The translations under genes and the position numbers were made by a program. 64,000 nucleotides of DNA from Mycolicibacterium diernhoferi (lineage in GTDB: Bacteria > Actinomycetota > Actinomycetes > Mycobacteriales > Mycobacteriaceae): positions 1,488,001 through 1,552,000 of the forward strand of contig NZ_CP080332.1 in NCBI RefSeq assembly GCF_019456655.1, in the 5' to 3' direction. This document shows, piece by piece, positions 35,367 through 44,547 of this stretch. Positions within the stretch are counted from its first letter, which is position 1. Each line of letters starts with the position of its first letter. The notes beneath the pieces were generated by a model, which had not been told where the DNA came from, did no database searches, and worked only from the letters and a program-made list of their open reading frames with translations.

Positions 35367-36287
35367 TCAGGCGGCCGTGGGCTCCTGCTCGGCCAGGGCG
35401 GGTACGGCCTCCTCGGGGTAGCGGTCCCACAGATCCCAGACATCCCAGGTCTGTACCCCCCAGAACACGCCGAACAGCAGGATCAGCACCAGTTCGGCGA
35501 CGAACACCGCGTAGTGCACGTCGATCGCCAGGAAGACGATGGTGGCCGCCACGGTGAGCAACATCAGCACCGCGATCCACGCGTAGAACCGGGCCCGCCG
35601 GGCACGCTCGGCGGCCTTCGCGTAGCAGGCGTGATACACCGCGACCAGGGTGATGGCCAGGAACAACGCGGTGGCGGCGATGACATGCACCCGGTCCCGG
35701 AAGGGCGGCCAGAACAAGAGCAGCGCGCCGAGCAGCACCGCCGCGGCCAGCACCTTGGGCAGCCACGGCTCGATCGCCCCGAGCACCTGGGCCACTCGTT
35801 TCCAGCCGGTGCTCACCTCTGTGCAGCCGGGGCCCGCGCAGGTCGGTGGCGGCTGGCTGGGCCGCAGGCGCTCCAGCGCCAGGTACAGCGCGATGCCCGC
35901 GGCGGCCGCGACGAACAGCGCGATCATGTTGTTGGCGGTGGCACCGAACGGGTCGGACACCGTGGGCAGCCAGGGCTGGCAGACCTCGGCGCTGCCGGTC
36001 GGGACCAGCGCCACCACGAAGGCCAGGAACCCGGCGAAGTTGAGCAGCGCGTCCTCGCCGAGGCGGCTGCCCTGGTAGACGATCAGGCAACTGCCCATCG
36101 CGCACAGGGCGGCGACGAACACGGCGTGCGTGCGGGTGTAGAAGAACGCGCTGATCGATCCCTGCAGGCAGGTGTGCGCCCATGTCAGGCCCAACGACAC
36201 CAGCAGGAACACCACCAGGGCGACCAGCCCGACCCGGACGTAACGGTAGGTCACCGCCGCGTCTTCCGCCGTGCTGCGCACGTCCAT
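35367..36287 (-). CDS. Polytopic membrane protein of unknown function
   Basis: 306 residues with about eight hydrophobic helices spread along the chain, a short Cys-containing loop (CAGPGCTEV, near residue 150) and an acidic C-terminus. Cys residues near helix 2 and before the loop could form disulfides outside the membrane. It follows the OYE-type reductase gene by 3 bases on the same strand, so the two are one operon. I do not recognise the family. Confidence 0.75.
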   Translation of the reverse strand: MDVRSTAEDAAVTYRYVRVGLVALVVFLLVSLGLTWAHTCLQGSISAFFYTRTHAVFVAALCAMGSCLIVYQGSRLGEDALLNFAGFLAFVVALVPTGSAEVCQPWLPTVSDPFGATANNMIALFVAAAAGIALYLALERLRPSQPPPTCAGPGCTEVSTGWKRVAQVLGAIEPWLPKVLAAAVLLGALLLFWPPFRDRVHVIAATALFLAITLVAVYHACYAKAAERARRARFYAWIAVLMLLTVAATIVFLAIDVHYAVFVAELVLILLFGVFWGVQTWDVWDLWDRYPEEAVPALAEQEPTAA

Positions 36288-36290
36288 GGA

Positions 36291-37514
36291 TTACACGGTG
36301 AGCGTGTCCGGCGCTCCGGTCAACACACAGTGGGTGTGGCTGTAGATGGTCGGCATGCATTTGTTGCAGTGGTCGCAGATCGACTTGACCGTGTGCGCCT
36401 GCCCGTCGGCCTTGATCCGATTGATCAGGTCCGGCTCGGCCAGCAGGGCACGGCCCATCGCCACGAACTCGAAGCCCTCGGCCATCGCCTTGTCCATGGT
36501 CTCGCGATTGGTGATGCCGCCGAGCAGGATCAGCGGCATCTTCAGCTCGGCCCGGAACTTGCGGGCCAGATCCAGCAGATAGGCCTCCCGGTACGGGTAA
36601 TACCGCAGGAACTTCCTGCCGGTCATCCGCATGCCCCAGCTGATCGGCGGTTTGAACGCCCCGGCGAATTCCTTGAGCGGGACCTCGCCGTGGAACAGGT
36701 ACATCGGGTTGACCAGCGAGCTGCCCGCGGTGAGCTCCAGGGCGTCCAGCCCGCCGTCCTCCTCCAGCCACTTGGCGGTCTGCAGTGCCTCGTGGACCGG
36801 GATGCCGCCGCGGATGCCGTCGGTCATGGTGAGTTTGGCGATGACGGCGATCTTCTTGTCGCCGTAGCTGTCCACGGCGTCGCGAACCGCGCGCACCGCA
36901 CCGCGGGCCACCTTGGCGCGGTTCTCCAGCGACCCACCGAACTCGTCGCGGCGCTGGTTGATCAGCGGGGACAGGAACGAGCTCGCCAGATAGTTGTGGC
37001 CGAGGTGGATCTCGACGGCGTCGAACCCGGAGTCGATGGCCAGCCGGGCGGCGTTGGCGTGCGCCTCGGTGACCTCGCGGATGTCCTCGGCGCTGGCCTT
37101 CTTGGCGAACCGCATGGACAACGGATTGAAGAACCGCACCGGCGCCAGCGCCTTGGCCTTGTTGGTCCGCGAGTTGGCCACCGGGCCGGCGTGGCCGATC
37201 TGGGCGCTGATCGCCGCGCCCTCGGCGTGCACGGCCTCGGTGAGCCTGGTCAGCCCGGGTACCGCTTCCGGGCGCATCCAGAGCTGCCAGCCGTCGGTGC
37301 GTCCGCCCGGAGCGACCGCGCAGTAGGCGACCGTGGTCATGCCGACCCCGCCCGCGGCGGGAAGCTGGTGGTACTTGATCAGGTCGTCCGTGACCAGGGC
37401 GTTCGGGGTGGAGGCCTCGAACGTCGCGGCCTTGATAATGCGGTTGCGCAGGGTCACCGGGCCGAGCTTGGCCTCGCCAAACACATCGGTGAACACTTCT
37501 GACGGGGTGTTCAT
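36291..37514 (-). CDS. Old yellow enzyme-type NADH:flavin oxidoreductase (Rv3359-like)
   Basis: 407 residues, an FMN TIM barrel: [17 protein letters not shown] at the N-terminus, AQIGHAGP (substrate-binding His), AAIDSGFD-type helix with [31 protein letters not shown], and the FMN phosphate site ILLGGITN and [14 protein letters not shown]. The C-terminus has [17 protein letters not shown], four Cys spaced C-x2-C-x2-C-x9-C that could bind an iron-sulfur cluster as in the 2,4-dienoyl-CoA reductase branch, but the long second flavin domain of those enzymes is missing. It is divergent from folD (39 bases) and upstream of the membrane protein gene. Confidence 0.9.
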   Translation of the reverse strand: MNTPSEVFTDVFGEAKLGPVTLRNRIIKAATFEASTPNALVTDDLIKYHQLPAAGGVGMTTVAYCAVAPGGRTDGWQLWMRPEAVPGLTRLTEAVHAEGAAISAQIGHAGPVANSRTNKAKALAPVRFFNPLSMRFAKKASAEDIREVTEAHANAARLAIDSGFDAVEIHLGHNYLASSFLSPLINQRRDEFGGSLENRAKVARGAVRAVRDAVDSYGDKKIAVIAKLTMTDGIRGGIPVHEALQTAKWLEEDGGLDALELTAGSSLVNPMYLFHGEVPLKEFAGAFKPPISWGMRMTGRKFLRYYPYREAYLLDLARKFRAELKMPLILLGGITNRETMDKAMAEGFEFVAMGRALLAEPDLINRIKADGQAHTVKSICDHCNKCMPTIYSHTHCVLTGAPDTLTV

Positions 37515-37553
37515 GGATCGTTAGCCTGCCATGTGGGTGGAATGATGTCTCCC

Positions 37554-38405
37554 GTGGGAGCGAGCACACTCGACGGTAAGGCCACCCGAGACGAGATCCT
37601 GAGCGATCTCAAGGATCGGGTGGCGAAATTGACGGCCGCGGGCCGCACGCCCGGACTGGGTACCATCCTGGTCGGGGACGACCCGGGATCGCAGGCCTAT
37701 GTCCGCGGCAAGCACGCCGACTGCGCGAAGGTGGGCATCACCTCGATCCGTCGTGACCTGCCCGCCGACATCAGCCAGGCCACCCTGGACGAGACCATCG
37801 ACGAACTCAACGCCAACCCCGAGTGCACCGGCTACATCGTGCAGTTGCCGCTGCCCAAGCACCTGGACGAGAACGCCGCCCTGGAACGGATCGACCCGGA
37901 CAAGGACGCCGACGGGTTGCACCCGACCAATCTGGGCCGGCTGGTGCTCGGCAAGGAGGCGGCGCTGCCCTGCACGCCCCGTGGCATCGTGCACCTGTTG
38001 CGCCGCTTCGACGTTCCCATCGCCGGCGCGCACGTGGTGGTGATCGGCCGGGGTGTCACAGTCGGCCGGCCGCTCGGGCTGTTGCTGACCCGCCGCTCGG
38101 AGAACGCGACGGTGACGTTGTGCCACACCGGAACCCGTAATCTCGCCGAGCTGACCCGCCAAGCCGACATCATCGTCGCCGCGGTCGGCGTGCCGTACAT
38201 GGTGACCGCCGACATGGTGAAGCCCGGCGCCGCGGTCGTCGACGTGGGCGTCAGCAGGGTGGAGGGCAAGCTCACCGGCGACGTCGCCCCGGACGTCTGG
38301 GATGTCGCCGGGCACGTCTCGCCGAATCCGGGTGGGGTGGGCCCGCTGACCCGGGCGTTCCTGCTGACCAATGTGGTGGAGCGCGCGGAGCGCGGCGAGG
38401 CGTGA
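37554..38405 (+). CDS. folD: Methylenetetrahydrofolate dehydrogenase/cyclohydrolase
   Basis: 283 residues. Bifunctional enzyme interconverting 5,10-methylene-, 5,10-methenyl- and 10-formyl-tetrahydrofolate with NADP. Family signatures: [23 protein letters not shown] (with the catalytic Lys, Tyr region), [21 protein letters not shown], and the Rossmann motif [17 protein letters not shown], ending [21 protein letters not shown]. The GTG at 37554 ([15 protein letters not shown]) matches the family N-terminus. Divergent from the OYE gene across 39 bases. The DUF3017 gene follows 13 bases after its stop. Confidence 0.96.
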   Translation: MGASTLDGKATRDEILSDLKDRVAKLTAAGRTPGLGTILVGDDPGSQAYVRGKHADCAKVGITSIRRDLPADISQATLDETIDELNANPECTGYIVQLPLPKHLDENAALERIDPDKDADGLHPTNLGRLVLGKEAALPCTPRGIVHLLRRFDVPIAGAHVVVIGRGVTVGRPLGLLLTRRSENATVTLCHTGTRNLAELTRQADIIVAAVGVPYMVTADMVKPGAAVVDVGVSRVEGKLTGDVAPDVWDVAGHVSPNPGGVGPLTRAFLLTNVVERAERGEA

Positions 38406-38418
38406 CGGACCCGCGGCG

Positions 38419-38712
38419 GTGACACCGAAGGAGTTCGCCCGCAAGGTGTTTGCCGGGCAGTGGCCGATCCTGGTGGTCGGGCTGATCCTGATCGCCGCGC
38501 TCGGGTTGGTGATCGCCGGTTACTGGCGCCGCGGTGCGCTGGTGATGGGGATCGCGGTCGGGGTCGCCGCGGTGATGCGGCTGACGCTGTCGGACGAACG
38601 CGCCGGACTGCTCGCAGTCCGCTCCCGCACAATCGATTTCGCCACCACCGCGACGGTCAGCGCGACGGTTCTCTACATCGCCTGGACGATCGACCCGCTG
38701 GGAACCAGCTGA
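38419..38712 (+). CDS. DUF3017 small membrane protein (Rv3355c-like)
   Basis: 97 residues with three membrane helices (WPILVVGLILIAALGLVIAGYW; GALVMGIAVGVAAVMRL; TTATVSATVLYIAWTI). The same small protein follows folD in other mycobacteria, and the length matches the recalled 97 residues of the M. tuberculosis gene. The GTG at 38419 lies 13 bases after folD, so co-transcription is likely. Function unknown. Confidence 0.85.
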   Translation: MTPKEFARKVFAGQWPILVVGLILIAALGLVIAGYWRRGALVMGIAVGVAAVMRLTLSDERAGLLAVRSRTIDFATTATVSATVLYIAWTIDPLGTS

Positions 38713-38721
38713 GATCGCCAC

Positions 38722-39552
38722 CTACCGTGCGAGGACCTCGACCTTGGAATCACGCCGGGCGATGAATCGCACTCGCTCGGTCCCGCAGAACCCGGCCACC
38801 TCGACGTGCCCGTCGTGACCATCGGCGTAGATCCGGGTCACGTGGATGAGCCGTCCGGTCGACGATTGGCGGAAGTATTCGGCGGTCCGCAACTCGGCGG
38901 CGTACTTGACGATGAACGGGCCGCTGACGGGGTTGGCCGAGGCTGTGCTGGCGACCGGCCGCAGGCCGATCTGTTTCGAATTGCGCCGCAGCGCGTCCGG
39001 TGGCCAGCCGGCAACATCACGACTGAGGTTCAGGGCCGCTTTACCCGCCGAGAATTGGGTGTCGGCAAGGTACATGCGCCGCCACGCCTCCAGATAGCAC
39101 TCGCGATCGTCCCCGTCGAACTGCGTACGGTGCAGGGCTTCGACCATGCCGTCGCGGAACTGCTCGATCATGCCGGACGCTTCGCCGGCAGAGTAGTCCC
39201 CGGCAAGGCCGCGGACGGCGATACCGCCTTTGTGAGTGGGGGCGATCAACGCGCCGGGGCCGGCCGCCGGCACCGAGATGTACCAGTGTCCGTCGGGTTC
39301 TTCGATCACCTTCGGTCGAACCTCGGCGCCGAACGGCCACAGATGTTGCCACGGCCAGGTCGCTTCGGGCGCCGACCACTTCTTTATCGAGGGGCCTTCC
39401 TGCGGGAGGGGGTCAGCGCCGGTTCTACCCGGTCGGATGTCCCGTTGGTCTGGGCATGGCCGTCCGTCCGGTGGCTCGGAACGCGAAGTACCACCAGCAG
39501 TTTCATCGATCATGAGTAGGGGCTGCCTGGTCTCGGCGGTCGAGGCGCTCAT
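38722..39552 (-). CDS. Unknown protein, third gene of an unrecognised operon
   Basis: 276 residues, predicted soluble. The N-terminal 60 residues are polar and low-complexity; the ordered part begins near KKWSAPEATWPWQHLWPFG and runs through WYISVPAAGPGALIAPTHKGG and ECYLEAWRRMYLADTQFSAG to a beta-rich end (RLIHVTRIYADG, VEVAGFCGTERVRFIAR). I do not recognise the family. Its ATG overlaps the stop of the gene upstream (ATGA at 39549-39552), a sign of translational coupling. It converges on the DUF3017 gene with 9 bases between the stops. Confidence 0.65.
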   Translation of the reverse strand: MSASTAETRQPLLMIDETAGGTSRSEPPDGRPCPDQRDIRPGRTGADPLPQEGPSIKKWSAPEATWPWQHLWPFGAEVRPKVIEEPDGHWYISVPAAGPGALIAPTHKGGIAVRGLAGDYSAGEASGMIEQFRDGMVEALHRTQFDGDDRECYLEAWRRMYLADTQFSAGKAALNLSRDVAGWPPDALRRNSKQIGLRPVASTASANPVSGPFIVKYAAELRTAEYFRQSSTGRLIHVTRIYADGHDGHVEVAGFCGTERVRFIARRDSKVEVLAR

Positions 39553-39887
39553 GACAGCGCTTCCGCGGTTTGCGTCCGCCGGCACCGATACACGGTGAGA
39601 TCCACGATGTTGTCCCCTCCGGATCCTGCTGCGATACGGTCGGCAAGTTCTGTCAGGACGGCGCGGGTGATGTGACGCCTGGCCAGGAGGCGGGGGACTC
39701 TTCTGGCCTCGGCGATGAGCTGCAGGACCTTCCAAATGTGCGCCTGCGCGCCGTCATCGTTTATTCGGAGTCCATGGCGTTGGTGTAGAAGTTCGGTGAG
39801 CAGGACGGATCTCTCGCTCAACCACCTGCTGCGGTGATGAGTCTTTCTCGACAGCAACGCAACTCCTTGGATTCTGGTTCTTGTCAT
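39549..39887 (-). CDS. Unknown small basic protein, second gene of an unrecognised operon
   Basis: 112 residues, rich in Arg, Leu and His, probably largely helical (LSERSVLLTELLHQRHGLRI; AHIWKVLQLIAEARRVPRLLARRHITRAVLTELADRI). No known domain recognised; the helices could form a nucleic acid-binding or dimerising bundle. The ATG at 39887 overlaps the stop of an upstream frame (ATGA at 39884-39887) and its own stop overlaps the next start, so it sits inside a chain of coupled frames. A start at 40088 in the same frame is possible but would add an Arg/Thr/Ser-rich stretch that does not look like protein. Confidence 0.6.
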   Translation of the reverse strand: MTRTRIQGVALLSRKTHHRSRWLSERSVLLTELLHQRHGLRINDDGAQAHIWKVLQLIAEARRVPRLLARRHITRAVLTELADRIAAGSGGDNIVDLTVYRCRRTQTAEALS

Positions 39888-40252
39888 TCGTCGTGACCGA
39901 TCGTGGGTTGGCGTGACATCGCTCGTATCCGTTCGTCGAAGGTCCCGGATTCGGCGCCGGCGGATTGTTTGCTGGGTGGGGCCGATCTCGCGGGTTCGAT
40001 CGAACGAGCATTCGGAGCGATGTGCGATATGCGTTGACGACAGGACGGCAGCGGCATGCGACCGTGCGGTGAACTCGAGGGGTGACATGGCAACATTGCT
40101 GGCCCCTTCCTGTGATCTACATCATTGAGTGCAGCAGAACGTACCCGATGGATCCGCCCCTCGGGCGCGTTTTCTAGAACCTGTTTCAACAACTCAGGGT
40201 CAGAATTTGCGCTTGGTGCACATTCCTGCTGGTCGGTGGCTGTCGTGTCCAA
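39884..40252 (-). CDS. Possible small protein, first gene of an unrecognised operon
   Basis: The frame opens after a TAA at 40262-40264; the only early start is a TTG at 40252, giving 122 residues (MDTTATDQQECAPSANSDPE...). A better supported start is the ATG near 40096, which has GGAAGGGG 6 bases upstream and gives about 70 residues beginning MLPCHPSSSPHGRMP. Its TGA overlaps the start of the next gene. The composition is not strongly protein-like and GC at third codon positions is only around 60 per cent, so this may be a leader frame that couples translation to the downstream gene. Confidence 0.35.
   Translation of the reverse strand: MDTTATDQQECAPSANSDPELLKQVLENAPEGRIHRVRSAALNDVDHRKGPAMLPCHPSSSPHGRMPLPSCRQRISHIAPNARSIEPARSAPPSKQSAGAESGTFDERIRAMSRQPTIGHDE
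40175..40188. promoter_or_regulatory. KstR-like inverted repeat
   Basis: TAGAACCTGTTTCA fits the TNNAACNNGTTNNA operator of the mycobacterial sterol regulator KstR. It lies about 290 bases upstream of the ATG at 39887 and about 80 upstream of the SD-supported ATG near 40096. No sterol gene is near, so a chance match is possible. Confidence 0.3.
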
Positions 40253-40611
40253 AAAAGCGCATTAAACAGGAGGTTTGACTTCAAGCGTTGTCACTATTGA
40301 CGAATTAGTTAATATTTTTCGACGGCTGTGACGGCGCGTCGAAGGCGTCGGTCGAGTCAGGAAACTAGACCTCGTCACCTTTCTGTTCGGCATCGTCGGT
40401 AAAGAGCGACGGGTGGGCCCACAGAGCGAAGGATTTGATTTCGGTCCCCCGTTGACGTGAGCGCGTCCGGATGCCTGAAAGGACCTGCAGTTAGCGCGGC
40501 ATCTCGGGGGTGCCGTCCTCGTAAGGTTTGCTGCGCTGCGTTCCGCCGCGAGGCCTGATGACGAGCGTGCCGACGTGGGAGCCGTGGATGCGTCGCACCG
40601 GGCTCGTCGTT
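40253..40611. other. AT-richer intergenic stretch without a convincing gene
   Basis: About 360 bases. The part around 40250-40330 is clearly lower in GC than the rest of the window, including a TTAATATTTTT run. Minus-strand frames here (for example 40262-40615) are Ser/Thr/Arg-rich with no recognisable motif and overlap the DUF4383 gene. The stretch probably holds the promoter of the unknown operon downstream on the minus strand. Confidence 0.5.
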
Positions 40612-41070
40612 TCACTCAGGCGTCGACCCGGTCGACAGCCCTCCCAGCGTCAGGCCGGCCCCCAGCATGGTCGTGGCAAGGCCCAGATGCAGCCAGTTCG
40701 CCGACCCGTTGACCGGCAGTACGTTCAGCGGGCCGTGGTGGTCGATCAGCATGCCGTACAGCCAGATCGCGGTGGACAGCACGCCGCCGCCGAGCAGATA
40801 CGCCCGGGCGCTGCCCGCGGTCCGGGCGAGCACCAGCCCGGCGATCCCAACCGCGATGTGCGCGATGTTGTGCAGCACCGAGACGGCGAAGATGTCCAGC
40901 AGCAGGGCGCCGGACTCGTGGCCGGCCCAATCCAGGCGGTCCGAGCCGGTGGTGATGCCGGGGATGAAGCCCGCGACGCCGACCAGCAGGTACACGGCGC
41001 CGATCACCATCGCGGCCATCTGCACCATCGGGGCGGTCTCGGTAGGACGGTCGTGTTCGGGCTGCGTCAC
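40612..41070 (-). CDS. DUF4383 membrane protein
   Basis: 152 residues with four membrane helices: MVIGAVYLLVGVAGFIPGIT, LLLDIFAVSVLHNIAHIAVGIAGLVLA, YLLGGGVLSTAIWLYGML and LHLGLATTMLGAGLTLGGL. The HNIAHI stretch in the second helix is typical of DUF4383 proteins, which are common in actinobacteria and of unknown function. The gene follows the methyltransferase gene by 82 bases on the same strand. Confidence 0.85.
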   Translation of the reverse strand: MTQPEHDRPTETAPMVQMAAMVIGAVYLLVGVAGFIPGITTGSDRLDWAGHESGALLLDIFAVSVLHNIAHIAVGIAGLVLARTAGSARAYLLGGGVLSTAIWLYGMLIDHHGPLNVLPVNGSANWLHLGLATTMLGAGLTLGGLSTGSTPE

Positions 41071-41152
41071 GGGCGGGCCTCTCGTCGATCTCCGAGCTTC
41101 TACCCACTCGAGCCGACGAGTATTCGTTTGCTGAAATCTACCCTCGCGGCAA

Positions 41153-41884
41153 TTATGCCAGCGTCGCCCGGATGCCGACGGTGATGTAGGGCAGCGCCAG
41201 ACCGTTGCTGTTGGCCAGCGCCGGATGGGTGCGCAACAGTTCGCGGACCTTGTCCAGCGTTTGGGTGCGCACCGCGGCCGGGGAGGTGATGCAGTAGCTG
41301 CGGGAGGCGACCAGATCGATGAGCGCCTGCGGGGTCAGATAACTCGTCCACTCGACGCGGCTGCGCTCCAGACCGGTGAACGTCGCCGGCAGGGTGACCT
41401 CGTCGTTGAGCGGATCGTGTTCGTGGCCGATGATGTTGCCGAGGTCCTTGACCCAGCCCATTCGTTCGTCGCGGGTGTTCCACACCAGCCCGAGTCGTCC
41501 ACCGGGACGCAGCACCCGGGCGATCTCCGCGGTCGCGCGCTGCACGTCGAACCAATGCCAGGCCTGGGCCACCACGACCGCATCGACGCTGTTGTCCGGC
41601 AACGGGATCTCTTCGGCGGTGCCCAGCAGCGCCGGGGTCTGCGGAAGGGAACGGCTGAGGACTTCGAGCATCTCCGGGATGGGGTCCACCGCCACCACGT
41701 CCAGACCGCGCTCGACGAGCCGGACCGTCAGCTTGCCGGTGCCGGCACCCAGATCCAGCACCCGTTGCGCGCCCGGCGGCAGCAACCAGTCGATGGCCTC
41801 CGGCGGGTACGAGGGTCGTCCCCGTTCGTAGGCGGCCGCCTCTTCACCGAAGGACATGGAGCGTTGCTGATTCGACGGGCTCAC
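41153..41884 (-). CDS. SAM-dependent methyltransferase (Rv3342-like)
   Basis: 243 residues, class I methyltransferase: [28 protein letters not shown], then motif [17 protein letters not shown] (about 40-55), [11 protein letters not shown], the YxQ-like [13 protein letters not shown] and [12 protein letters not shown]. This pattern is the Rv3342/ubiE-like family. Its ATG overlaps the metX stop (41881-41884), so it is the last gene of the metY-metX-methyltransferase operon and may act in sulfur or one-carbon metabolism, though its substrate is unknown. Confidence 0.88.
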   Translation of the reverse strand: MSPSNQQRSMSFGEEAAAYERGRPSYPPEAIDWLLPPGAQRVLDLGAGTGKLTVRLVERGLDVVAVDPIPEMLEVLSRSLPQTPALLGTAEEIPLPDNSVDAVVVAQAWHWFDVQRATAEIARVLRPGGRLGLVWNTRDERMGWVKDLGNIIGHEHDPLNDEVTLPATFTGLERSRVEWTSYLTPQALIDLVASRSYCITSPAAVRTQTLDKVRELLRTHPALANSNGLALPYITVGIRATLA

Positions 41885-43011
41885 CGGGACGCGATCTCCA
41901 GGGTCTGCCGGATCAACGGGGCCACCGCGTCGGTCTCCACCAGGAATCCGTCGTGGCCGTAGATCGAGTCGACGACGCTGAGTTCGGCGCAGCCGGGCAG
42001 CAGGTCGGCCAGTTCCTGCTGCTGGCGCAGCGGATAGAGCCGATCCGAGGTGATGCCGCCGACCAGCACGGGCACCGGACAGGCGGTCAGTGCGGCGGCC
42101 ACCCCACCTCGGCCCCGGCCGACGTCATGACTGTTCAGCGCCTCGGTCAGGGCGACGTAGGTGCCGGCGTCGAATCGGGAGACCAGCTTGCCGCCCTGGT
42201 GCTCCAGGTAGCTCTGCACCGCATAACGGCCGCCGTTGGTCGGGTCCTCGTCGCCTTGGGCGGAGTTGGCAAACCGCGAATCCAGTTCGGCCTCACCGCG
42301 GTAGGTGAGGTGGGCGATCCGGCGCGCGATCTCCAGGCCGGCCGCCGGGGTGCGCCCGGTGCCGTAGTAGTCGCCGCCGTTCCAGTCCGGGTCGGCCTTG
42401 ATCGCGGCCACCTGGGTGCTCTGGGTGCCGATCTGGTCGGCGGTGGCGCGCGCGCCCACGGCCAGGATCAGCCCGGCACGCACGGTGTCGGGGTGCCCGA
42501 CGACCCATTCCAGGGCCCGTGCCCCGCCCATCGACCCGCCGATCACCGCGGCGACTCCGGTGATGCCCAGCACGGCCAGGGCGGCCAGGTCTGCGTTCAC
42601 CTGATCCCGGATGGTGATGGCGGGGAACCTTGAGCCCCAGGGCTTTCCGTCCGGTGCGATCGAGCTGGGCCCGGTCGAGCCGCGGCAGCCGCCGAGGGCG
42701 TTGGTGGCGATGGCGCACCAGCGGTCGGTGTCGATGGTCGCGCCGGGCCCGGCCACACCGTCCCACCATCCCGGGGTGGGGTGATCGGGACCGGCCGGAC
42801 CGGTGATGTGCGAGTCGCCGGTCAGCGCGTGCAGCACCATGACGACGTTGTCCCGCTCGGGAGACAGGTCACCCCAGCGCTGGAACGCGATCGACACCTG
42901 GTCGATGACCACGCCGCTCTCCAGCGTCAGGGCGCCGATGTCGACGACCCCGATCTCACCTTCTGCGGGCAGGGTCGACGGCACGTCGCTCTGTATGTCG
43001 AAAGTCGTCAC
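41881..43011 (-). CDS. metX: Homoserine O-acetyltransferase
   Basis: 376 residues, alpha/beta hydrolase-fold enzyme transferring acetyl from acetyl-CoA to homoserine, the first committed step of methionine synthesis by direct sulfhydrylation. The nucleophile is in [14 protein letters not shown] (about residue 166), the acid in [10 protein letters not shown] and the His in [24 protein letters not shown] near residue 107 is the usual substrate loop. It lies 8 bases after metY on the same transcript. Regulation by the upstream SAM-IV riboswitch through the operon is likely. M. tuberculosis names the gene metA. Confidence 0.95.
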   Translation of the reverse strand: MTTFDIQSDVPSTLPAEGEIGVVDIGALTLESGVVIDQVSIAFQRWGDLSPERDNVVMVLHALTGDSHITGPAGPDHPTPGWWDGVAGPGATIDTDRWCAIATNALGGCRGSTGPSSIAPDGKPWGSRFPAITIRDQVNADLAALAVLGITGVAAVIGGSMGGARALEWVVGHPDTVRAGLILAVGARATADQIGTQSTQVAAIKADPDWNGGDYYGTGRTPAAGLEIARRIAHLTYRGEAELDSRFANSAQGDEDPTNGGRYAVQSYLEHQGGKLVSRFDAGTYVALTEALNSHDVGRGRGGVAAALTACPVPVLVGGITSDRLYPLRQQQELADLLPGCAELSVVDSIYGHDGFLVETDAVAPLIRQTLEIASR

Positions 43012-43019
43012 GGCTGCTC

Positions 43020-44360
43020 TCAGACCGACTCGACTGTCTGCCCGGTGCCGGCGAAGGCCCTCGCCGCGGCGAAGCCCTGATCCAGGTCGGCCAGGATGTC
43101 GTCGATTCCCTCGATGCCGACCGCCAGCCGGACCAGGCCCGGGGTGACGCCGGTGGTGAGCTGCTCCTCCGGGGTCAGCTGCGCATGGGTGGTCGACGCC
43201 GGGTGGATCACCAGCGACCGGACGTCGCCGATGTTGGCGACGTGGCTGTGCAGGGTCAGCGCGTCGACGAACGCCTTGCCGGCCTCGATCCCGCCGGCCA
43301 GTTCGAAGGCCAGCACCGCGCCGGTGCCCCTGGGGGCGATCTTGCGGCCCAGTTCGTACCAGGGGGAGGTCGGCAGGCCGGCGTAGTTGACCGAGACGAC
43401 CTCGTCACGGTCGGAGAGGTACTCGGCGACCTTGACCGCGTTGGACACGTGCCGCTCGACGCGCAGCGACAGCGTCTCCAGGCCCTGGGCGATGAGGAAG
43501 GCGTTGAAGGGGGCGAGCGCCGAGCCGAGGTCGCGCAGCAGCTGCACCCGGGCCTTGAGCGCGTAGGCCGGCGGGCCGAGCTCGGCGAACACCACACCGT
43601 GATAGCTGGGGTCGGGCTCGGTGAACCCCGGGAAACGGCCGCTGGCGGCCCAGTCGAAGTTCCCGCCGTCGACGATCACGCCGGCGATCGCCGAACCGTG
43701 GCCGCCCAGGTACTTGGTCGCCGAGTGCACCACGATGTCGGCGCCGTGCGCGATCGGCTGGATGAGGTACGGGGTGGCGATGGTGTTGTCGACGATCAGT
43801 GGGACGCCGTTGTCGTGGGCGACCGCGGCGACGGCCGGGATGTCGAGGATGTCGATCTGGGGATTGGAGATGGTCTCGCCGAAGAACGCCTTGGTGTTCG
43901 GGCGGACCGCGGCCCGCCAGCTGTCCGGGTCGTCGGGATTGTCGACGAAGCTGACCTCGATGCCGAGCTTGGGCAGCGTGTAGTGGAACAGGTTGTAGGT
44001 GCCGCCGTACAGCCGCGGGCTGGACACGATGTGGTCCCCGGCGCCGGCCAGGTTCAGGATCGCGAAGGTCTCGGCGGCCTGCCCGGAGGACAGGAACAGC
44101 GCTGCGACGCCGCCTTCCAGAGCGGCCACCCGCTGCTCGATGACGTCGGTGGTCGGGTTGCCGATGCGGGTGTAGATGTTGCCGGGCTCCTGCAGGCCGA
44201 ACAGCGCCGCGGCGTGCGCGGTGCTGTCGAAGGTGTAGGAGGTGGTCTGGTAGATCGGCAGGGCCCGGGCGTTGGTCGCGGTGTCGGGCGTCTGGCCGGC
44301 GTGCACCTGTTTGGTCTCGAACGACCAGGTCGCCTGGGGATCGGTATCGGGGGTGCTCAT
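43020..44360 (-). CDS. metY: O-acetylhomoserine sulfhydrylase
   Basis: 446 residues, PLP-dependent Cys/Met metabolism enzyme making homocysteine from O-acetylhomoserine and sulfide. Signatures: [39 protein letters not shown] Lys in [12 protein letters not shown] (about residue 210), and the C-terminal [18 protein letters not shown]. The ATG has AGGAG 8 bases upstream. The 5' leader of about 280 bases carries a SAM-IV riboswitch, a GC hairpin and a five-codon MRCCP upstream frame, so expression should respond to SAM and perhaps cysteine. It is the first gene of the metY-metX-methyltransferase operon. Confidence 0.96.
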   Translation of the reverse strand: MSTPDTDPQATWSFETKQVHAGQTPDTATNARALPIYQTTSYTFDSTAHAAALFGLQEPGNIYTRIGNPTTDVIEQRVAALEGGVAALFLSSGQAAETFAILNLAGAGDHIVSSPRLYGGTYNLFHYTLPKLGIEVSFVDNPDDPDSWRAAVRPNTKAFFGETISNPQIDILDIPAVAAVAHDNGVPLIVDNTIATPYLIQPIAHGADIVVHSATKYLGGHGSAIAGVIVDGGNFDWAASGRFPGFTEPDPSYHGVVFAELGPPAYALKARVQLLRDLGSALAPFNAFLIAQGLETLSLRVERHVSNAVKVAEYLSDRDEVVSVNYAGLPTSPWYELGRKIAPRGTGAVLAFELAGGIEAGKAFVDALTLHSHVANIGDVRSLVIHPASTTHAQLTPEEQLTTGVTPGLVRLAVGIEGIDDILADLDQGFAAARAFAGTGQTVESV

Positions 44361-44444
44361 ATGGTTTTCTCCTGCGAACGTCGGATGTGGTCTGGTACCG
44401 GAGCGGCGCGCCTCGTCAGAGGACGACAGCGACGCGCGATCGGT

Positions 44445-44462
44445 TCACGGACAACAACGCAT
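44445..44462 (-). CDS. Five-codon upstream ORF with two adjacent Cys codons (MRCCP)
   Basis: ATG CGT TGT TGT CCG TGA, preceded by GGAGG with a 6-base spacer (44469-44473), an ideal ribosome binding site. It lies between the SAM-IV aptamer and metY. Cys-rich short upstream frames are known in mycobacteria as cysteine-responsive attenuators; slow reading of the Cys codons would reveal low cysteine to the sulfur operon. The role here is inference; a longer overlapping frame from an ATG at 44476 exists but has a poorer site. Confidence 0.5.
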   Translation of the reverse strand: MRCCP

Positions 44463-44495
44463 GGTCGGCCTCCATCAGGTTTCCCTGTCTCCTGG

Positions 44496-44515
44496 GGGTC
44501 CGATCCGACGGACCC
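44496..44515 (-). promoter_or_regulatory. Hairpin in the metY leader (possible riboswitch output element)
   Basis: GGGTCCG-N6-CGGACCC, a perfect 7-bp stem, lies about 30 bases downstream of the SAM-IV aptamer and just before the AGGAGA and GGAGG sites of the upstream frames. It could be the switching helix or a terminator without a U-tract. Confidence 0.45.
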
Positions 44516-44547
44516 GCGCTTGCCTTACAGCCGATCGGAAATATCCC

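Noticed and set aside
32617..37502. Long plus-strand frames (about 760 and 720 codons) opposite the ABC transporter, membrane protein and OYE genes
   Set aside because: Low-complexity Arg/Gly/His/Gln composition and no start signals; real genes on the minus strand have full motifs.
40262..40615. A 117-codon minus-strand frame between the unknown operon and DUF4383
   Set aside because: Ser/Thr/Arg-rich, no motif, no ribosome binding site and overlaps the DUF4383 gene.
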